Source: Spirulina subsalsa FACHB-351 (GTDB lineage: Bacteria; Cyanobacteriota; Cyanobacteriia; Cyanobacteriales; Spirulinaceae). Taken from it: a stretch of 48,257 bases of DNA. The notes under the pieces are model-generated. The model was not told the origin of the DNA, did not search any database, and saw only the letters and a list, made by a program, of their open reading frames with translations. Position numbers and translations under genes: made by a program. Position 1 is the stretch's first letter, and the number at the start of each line of letters is the position of its first letter. The DNA is taken from contig NZ_JAIHOM010000030.1 in the NCBI RefSeq assembly GCF_026130165.1, forward strand, positions 1-48,257, in the 5' to 3' direction. This document shows positions 42,991-48,257 of this stretch, in pieces.

Positions 42991-44310
42991 TTAATGTTTG
43001 CCATTGACATAATAATCCCGTGTCCCTTTGGCATCTAAGGCTTCTCCTAAGCGGTTAATGGCGTGAACATAGGCAGCGGTGCGCATAGAAGTCCCTAATT
43101 CTTGGCAAATTTGCCAAGTGGCTTCGGTTTCTTCGATCATTTTTTCTTTCAGACGTTCTTGAACTTCCGTCGCTGACCAATATAAGCCACTGCGGTTTTG
43201 CACCCACTCGAAGTAACTCACCGTCACGCCTCCAGCATTGACTAAAATATCCGGGAAGACTTGAATTCCTTTTTGTGCCAGAATTTGATCGGCGGCGGAA
43301 GTCGTCGGGCCATTGGCGACTTCAAAGATATATTTAGCCTGAATTTGCTCGGCGTTGGCGGCGGTGATTTGGTTTTCTAAGGCGGCTGGAATTAAGACAT
43401 CAACATTAAGGGTTAAGAGTTCCTCGTTGGTGATGGCGGCGTGTTCATCGATACTACAGACGGTATCTTGACAATAAAAATTCGTGAGACTTTGATGATC
43501 TTCTTTATAGCGGCGAATGGTGGGAATATCTAAGCCTTTTTGGCGATACATTCCCCCTTGGGAGTCACTGACGGCAACGACTTTGTAGCCTGCTTTGGCT
43601 AATAATTCGGCTAGAATTCCCCCGACGTTGCCAAATCCTTGAACGGCGACGGTGGTATTACTGGGGACTTGATCGAATTTAGGTAGGATGGTTTGAATGC
43701 TATAAAAGGCACCTAAAGCGGTGGCACTTTCTCGGCCCTGACTGCCTCCCATCATGAGGGGTTTTCCGGTGACGACGGCGGGGCAAACTTGGCGTTTAAT
43801 AATGGAGTATTGATCCATCATCCACCCCATGATCATGGAGTTGGTGTAAACGTCGGGGGCGAGAATGTCAATGTCGGGGCCAATAAAATCGGCGATCGCA
43901 TCAATATATCCCCGACTCAAACGTTCCAACTCATGACGGGATAACTCCTTGGGATTTAGTGTCACCCCTCCCTTAGCCCCCCCAAAAGGTAAATTTAACA
44001 ATGCGCACTTAAAGGTCATCCAAAAGGCTAAAGATTGCACTTCATCAAGGGACACATTGGGATGGAAACGCACTCCCCCCTTACCGGGGCCGCGAGTGTC
44101 ATCATAGCGCACCCGGTAGCCTTGGAACACGCGCAAAGACCCATTATCCATTCGTACCGGAATCGACACACTTAAGCTCGCTTTAGGGGATTTTAAGCGG
44201 CAGAGTGCATCTTCGGAAACTGTGACATATTTTAATGCTTCTTCTAAGCGGCTACTAGCATCTGCCAAGAGGGATACTATAGGTTTATTCGTTGCTAATT
44301 CAATGGTCAT
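42991..44310 (-). CDS. gdhA: Glutamate dehydrogenase (Glu/Leu/Phe/Val family)
   Basis: 439 aa. Interconverts glutamate with 2-oxoglutarate and ammonium. GYRVRYDDTRGPGKGGVRFH, LPFGGAKGGV (K113) and ILAPDVYTN are the catalytic-domain motifs; VAVQGFGNVGGILAELL is the dinucleotide-binding loop. Length fits the hexameric type typical of cyanobacterial GdhA. ATG start with GAGG 5 nt upstream. Monocistronic by position, with long non-coding flanks. Leucine or valine specificity is not excluded by sequence, but in cyanobacteria this form is normally glutamate-specific. Confidence 0.9.
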   Translation of the reverse strand: MTIELATNKPIVSLLADASSRLEEALKYVTVSEDALCRLKSPKASLSVSIPVRMDNGSLRVFQGYRVRYDDTRGPGKGGVRFHPNVSLDEVQSLAFWMTFKCALLNLPFGGAKGGVTLNPKELSRHELERLSRGYIDAIADFIGPDIDILAPDVYTNSMIMGWMMDQYSIIKRQVCPAVVTGKPLMMGGSQGRESATALGAFYSIQTILPKFDQVPSNTTVAVQGFGNVGGILAELLAKAGYKVVAVSDSQGGMYRQKGLDIPTIRRYKEDHQSLTNFYCQDTVCSIDEHAAITNEELLTLNVDVLIPAALENQITAANAEQIQAKYIFEVANGPTTSAADQILAQKGIQVFPDILVNAGGVTVSYFEWVQNRSGLYWSATEVQERLKEKMIEETEATWQICQELGTSMRTAAYVHAINRLGEALDAKGTRDYYVNGKH

Positions 44311-44989
44311 AACTACCTCTATTTGTAAATGTCAATATCAAATGTCTATACTTTTGTAACAAATAGATATCACGTATTTTCTCCCCAACAATTAGGATAA
44401 TTACCTAATATTAAAAGCAGTCTAATCAAGGTTACGAATTCTTTAGTCTTTTCTTAACTACAATGTAGCATTCCTTACCTATTTTCTATTGACTAAATGA
44501 TGTAATAAAAAACACCATGACACACCCTCGCCACTCACCTCAGCAAGTTGCTATAGTGCAAGGATATCTCTTGCAATCCCTAGGGCTTGCTGAGAAAGTT
44601 TGCTTGTAGGGGAGTCAGGAATACTTAATAATTATTAATTATTCGTTCTCCCAATTCTGCTACGGGTGCATTGGTTGGGGTGCAGTGATTGCCGACCTCC
44701 CATCTGCATCTCAAAGAACTGAAAATCTGTTGTGCTGCCTACTTTTTAGTAAAACACAATAAAACAGTATAATTGGCTACATCTTAATATTTATTTACAA
44801 TTTGCCAAGGAACGGAAATTTTTCTGTCCCCTAGTCCTTTTGCCCAAGAATAAGGTGAGAATAGAAAAAAGCAACCGAGTTGGTGACATCTTTTTCTGAA
44901 CCGCTTTCTGGATTCAAGCTAAGTAGAAATGCTTAATCTTATCTCAGAATATCGGGGTGCATTAACCGTTGCATTAGGTTATCCGCACG
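44311..44989. other. Intergenic region upstream of gdhA and DUF4126 gene
   Basis: About 680 bp. It contains a divergent repeat end GGGCTTGCTGAGAAA after TA (44583-44597), followed by a GGGAGTCAGGAATA-like tract and AATTATT repeats. The rest is AT-rich and should hold both promoters. On the minus strand TTGTTA-17-GATATT upstream of gdhA is a weak promoter candidate. No RNA gene is seen. Confidence 0.45.
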
Positions 44990-45565
44990 ATGGTTATATT
45001 TATCGGAGTTTTAGCCGCGCTTTCGGCCGCCGCGGCCGCCGGACTCAGAATTGGTCTGCCTTTACTGCTAATTGGTTTATTGCGCACCGAGGAACTTTGG
45101 GACAATATGCCCATTTTATCGGCGATTGACCCGGCGGTTGTGTTTGGGGTCTTAACCAGTTGGTCTTTATTTGAATTATTCGGGTCGAAAAAACTGCTCG
45201 GACAACGGGTCTTACAACTCATTCAACTGGGATTTAGTCCTATTGTTGGGGGATTGATGGCGGTGACGGTTATGAAGTTAACCCCCTTAGATGTTGATAT
45301 CTTATGGTTGATTGGGATTTTGGGCGGATTATTTGCCTTTGTGTTGAAATTAGTCCAAGTGGGTTGGTTTTTCCGTCTGCGGGGTTTGCCTGTGTGGGTG
45401 GCACTATTAGAGGATTTATTATCGATTTTTTTGGTTATTTTTGCGCTGAATGCACCCCAACAAGGGGGATTAATTGCTATGTTTCTCTTGTGGTTATGTG
45501 TGCGAAGTTCTAGCACTTGGTATCGTTGGTATCGTAGTCAGGGAGAAGAGCGACCGTTACCTTAG
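44990..45565 (+). CDS. DUF4126-family membrane protein
   Basis: 191 aa with about five hydrophobic segments. The start VIFIGVLAALSAAAAAGLRIGLPLLLIGLL and the motif TSWSLFELFGSKKLLGQ are characteristic of this family of unknown function. C-terminus is basic and cytoplasmic (WYRWYRSQGEER). ATG 44990 is the only plausible start; no strong ribosome binding site. It stands alone between gdhA and the GAF-protein gene. Confidence 0.8.
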   Translation: MVIFIGVLAALSAAAAAGLRIGLPLLLIGLLRTEELWDNMPILSAIDPAVVFGVLTSWSLFELFGSKKLLGQRVLQLIQLGFSPIVGGLMAVTVMKLTPLDVDILWLIGILGGLFAFVLKLVQVGWFFRLRGLPVWVALLEDLLSIFLVIFALNAPQQGGLIAMFLLWLCVRSSSTWYRWYRSQGEERPLP

Positions 45566-45684
45566 TTCATCAAATAGCAGAAGGTGGGGAGAAATTTAGA
45601 TTACAATTTGTGGCAATAACAAGATGATGGATGATCTGACTTGGGTCAGTGTATTAATTGTTTTAAGGCAAAAAATCAACTATT

Positions 45685-48107
45685 ATGGCGAGTATACAGC
45701 ATTTTCTCCCTAAGCTAGAGAAATCCCCCGATGCAATTATGGAATATTGGCTAACTGAGACGGAACAACAAAGCAAGCTTTTACAAGCGGTTCTCGATCC
45801 CCACAATTTTAAGATTCTTTACGCGAATGATCAATTCTGTTATTGGAGTGGCATCGCGGAGGAGGGGGGGGATTTTCGAGATCAAGACTTTTGCCTGTTT
45901 GATTTGTTTGCGGATTTTGAGATAGAAACCCAACAAGCATTATACCGTCGTCATATTTTCCCCTTAATTTTGCGGGATATTTATGGCATTGAACCCCCTC
46001 AATGGCGATTATCGGATGAGCCTCATGTGGTGACGTTTTACAATGAGGTGACGGAGGAAAAGCACTATATTCAGTTTTGGTTGCGTTCGGAACATTTACG
46101 GGTTGAACGGATTGATCCGGAGTTGGATGAGTTTGGGGAAATTGACTGGGAAAATCAGGTTTCTTTGCCGTCTCAGTTGTTAGAAGAACGGATTCAATGG
46201 TCTAATTATCGGGTGCGGGGACAATTGTTGTGGGAAGGGTTTGAGATTACCCGTCAGGAAACGATTAGGCGGTTAATGGATTTGTTGATCTCCTGTGAGT
46301 CGATGTTTGAACAGGATACATTTTGTGCCTTTGGGGATCAAATGCGATCGCTCTTCCACGCGGAAACCTTGGCAATTTTGAGTCTACAACAGGGACAAGT
46401 GCAGTTTTTGATCTGTAATCGGAAGCAACTGGATACCCATGATTTCGACAGTTTGGATGATTTCCCCGGCTCCCATTTTCTGCGCGCAGCAGAAGGGAAT
46501 CGGGTGTGGAATGTCCCTAATTTGGAGCAAGATCATCCCACTGTATTAGAGGAATATTTACTAGACAAGGGATGTGGTTCCTTGTTGCTCATTCCCCTGC
46601 GTTTACCCTTGTCGGAGATGGAGGAGGGGAAAGCGGGACAATTATTAGGGGTGGTGGCGATGGGAAGTCAACGCGCTAATAATTTTGAGCAAATTGACGC
46701 TTGTCATGCGGAGGAGTTGATTCCTGCCTTGCGGATGGCCCTGCGTGAGGCGACGGGAGAGAAATTGGCTCGTGTTCATCCTTCGGTAGAATGGCGGTTT
46801 CGTCAGGAAGCGGAACGCCGGAGTTTAGGCATGGCTTCAGAACCGATTGTTTTTGCTCAGGTGTATCCTTTGTATGGGATGTCGGATATTCGGGGATCTT
46901 CTCAGGAACGCAATCGAGCGATTCAAGAGGATTTAGTGGCTCAATTTCAGTCGGCGCTGGAGTTGGTGGAGTCGGCACTGGAGTTTAAGGCGATCGCCTT
47001 TTTAGAACAATTAAAGCTGGATTTGTTGGCTTATCTGGAACGGCTTCAAGGGGGAATCCAAGTAGAGGATGAAACCACGGCCTTACAGTATTTGCGCCAA
47101 CATATTGAGGTTTATTTTGATTATTTCCGCCAATGTGGGGAAAAGACAGAACGCCAAGTGAGGGAGTATCTGGAGGCTTGCGGGAATGAACACCATTGTA
47201 TTTATACCTCCCGCGATCGCTACGACCAACAGATTAATCAACTCAACCACCACCTACGGGAAACTTGGGACAAATGGCAAAGCCGAATGCAGGACATTTT
47301 CCCCCACTACTGCGATTTACAAGTCAGTGATGGCATTGATCACATGGTGTATGTGGGATCGAGTATTCATGAGGGGTTTTCTCCCTTCCACCTGCACAGT
47401 TTACGCTACGAGCAACTGCGGGCCCTCTGTGATTGTGACTCACAGAAATCTATTGTCTTAAACAAATCGGCCGGGAATATATGGGGAAAATGGCGCAACT
47501 GTCCCCCAACTGTGATGAGCGGGTACAATATACCCTATTTTGTGCCGATGAAACCTACCACCTCACCCAACTGCGGAAATTTTTTCATCCTCCCGAATGT
47601 CTGGGAATGGAATATCTCTGGTTTCGTTTCCTGCAAAATAAGATCCGACAAGAAGAGCAACCCCTGTTATTATTTGCCATCCAAGTCTTTTTAAAAGGTT
47701 GGAGTTTAACCTACTACCAGCAACTGATCCGGGAGTGTTGTCATCACCAATTCAGGCAAGTTTTAACCGGATTTCTGCCCCAAGAGTCCTTTTATCACAT
47801 CACTGGGATAACACGCTATAAACAGCAGGGGGAGCGATTCCAGGACTTACCCCGCTTGATCGCGATTATGACCGATCTGTTAGCCTTAATGCAGTGGACT
47901 CCTCATCCGGTTTTAGCGATCGCCGAACAAATGACAGGCTACCTGACACCTCGGCAAAAACAAGAACTTCAGGCTGAATTAAACCTCCCCCAATACCATC
48001 AAGAACGCTGGCAGCGAATGGGTTTCTTATTGAGTCAAGAAAAGAGTGGAATTCTCCTCAACATAACCCAACCTAAAGTCAGCAGGGGTCGCCCGTTATA
48101 CCCGTAG
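45685..48107 (+). pseudogene. PAS/GAF-domain signalling protein, split by a frameshift
   Basis: From ATG 45685 the frame reads a PAS-like N-terminus (LLQAVLDPHNFKILYANDQF), a GAF domain (about 205-360; GCGSLLLIPLRLPL, LLGVVAMGSQ) and a helical domain up to LHSLRYEQLRALCDC. Around 47436 the frame shifts. The original frame then runs as an unnatural tail to a stop at 47694, while the other frame, open from 47439 (LTEIYCLKQIGREY), continues a compatible sequence to 48107. Joining them gives one protein of about 807 aa. Either one base is missing or two are extra near GATTGTGACTCACAG. A sequencing error is possible. No output domain is recognised; the C-terminus probably includes some transposon-border sequence (SRGRPLYP). 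Confidence 0.7.
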
Positions 48108-48150
48108 GGTTAGCGGGGGAGAACCTCACATTTTACCGATCATGTTTTCT

Positions 48151-48190
48151 TGAAAGCCCCGATACTTTAGGACGGGGATGAAAAGAAAAA
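48151..48190 (+). mobile_element. TnpB-type right-end hairpin at window end
   Basis: AAGCCCCG (48155-48161 region) and CGGGG (48173-48177) flank ACTTTAGGA, the usual terminal stem of another TnpB subfamily, decayed at two positions. No tnpB is visible to its left, so it is a scar or the border of a rearranged copy. Confidence 0.45.
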
Positions 48191-48228
48191 CAGTATGTAA
48201 CCCGCGAAGCGTCAGCACTTAATGAGCC

Positions 48229-48256
48229 TTGCCAGTTTTATTAAGTGTGTTATAAT
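48229..48256 (+). promoter_or_regulatory. Sigma70-like promoter reading out of the window
   Basis: TTGCCA (48229-48234) and a perfect TATAAT (48251-48256) spaced 16 bp. The GTGTGTTATAATG context resembles the left-end promoter near 630. The transcript would lie beyond the window. Confidence 0.45.
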
Positions 48257-48257
48257 G

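Noticed and set aside
44311-44400. NtcA site (GTA-N8-TAC) upstream of gdhA
   Set aside because: Only a half match (GTA-N8-ATA) was found and no well-placed promoter hexamer with it.
44929-45129. 66-codon frame overlapping the start of the DUF4126 gene
   Set aside because: The other frame encodes the recognisable membrane protein; this one has no family features.
1-48257. tRNA, rRNA, riboswitch or phage genes
   Set aside because: No cloverleaf, rRNA-like stretch, riboswitch core or phage structural gene was recognised in the intergenic regions read.

Overview
The window is chromosomal DNA from a cyanobacterium. The evidence is the very frequent HIP1 octamer GCGATCGC, a PSRP-3/Ycf65 ribosomal protein gene, the order purC-bamA-lpxC-fabZ-lpxA-lpxB, RppA/RppB-type regulators, heptanucleotide tandem repeats and IS200/IS605-type TnpB elements. 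The genus cannot be fixed from the sequence alone.

Layout. (1) 1-925: remains of TnpB transposons around the PSRP-3 gene. (2) 911-5340: a two-gene operon encoding an NB-ARC STAND ATPase and a separate 19-repeat TPR protein. (3) 5605-16754: a signalling island. Two paralogous membrane Ser/Thr kinases flank a membrane-anchored class A beta-lactamase-like hydrolase. A minus-strand series then runs periplasmic-binding-protein-like receptor, vWA protein, tubulin-like GTPase, kinase. (4) 16873-18169: an intact TnpB-only element. (5) 18321-20744: an ABC exporter with two N-terminal FHA domains, which are phosphothreonine readers and fit a kinase neighbourhood. (6) 20920-22152: a HGSNAT-like membrane acyltransferase. 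(7) 22328-28355: an RppA/RppB two-component system divergent from a heavy-metal RND efflux pair, with an 11-bp direct-repeat operator candidate between them. (8) 28438-35269: the lipid A, outer-membrane and purine cluster. (9) 35667-42328: a small conserved cyanobacterial protein, a diguanylate cyclase with an NMT1-like sensor, and a convergent three-gene two-component operon. (10) 42991-45565: glutamate dehydrogenase and a DUF4126 membrane protein. (11) 45685-48107: a PAS/GAF protein broken by a frameshift. The window ends in another transposon end.

How it fits together. The left 20 kb reads as a sensory and regulatory island: receptor, kinases, GTPase, vWA scaffold, FHA transporter and STAND switch. 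I know of no described function for the receptor/vWA/tubulin/kinase set, and it is the best candidate for an undescribed system. The right part is mostly housekeeping (outer membrane, purine, nitrogen) plus signalling.

Two families of small mobile elements have shaped the gene boundaries. TA-flanked repeats beginning G(A/G)G-TGCTGAATAA sit immediately 3' of genes, and three of them supply the last base of a TAG stop codon. TnpB-type right ends sit directly before three coding regions. A 57-bp minimal TnpB derivative lies exactly after a TTTAA whose TAA is the stop codon of a histidine kinase gene. No tRNA, rRNA or CRISPR array was seen.
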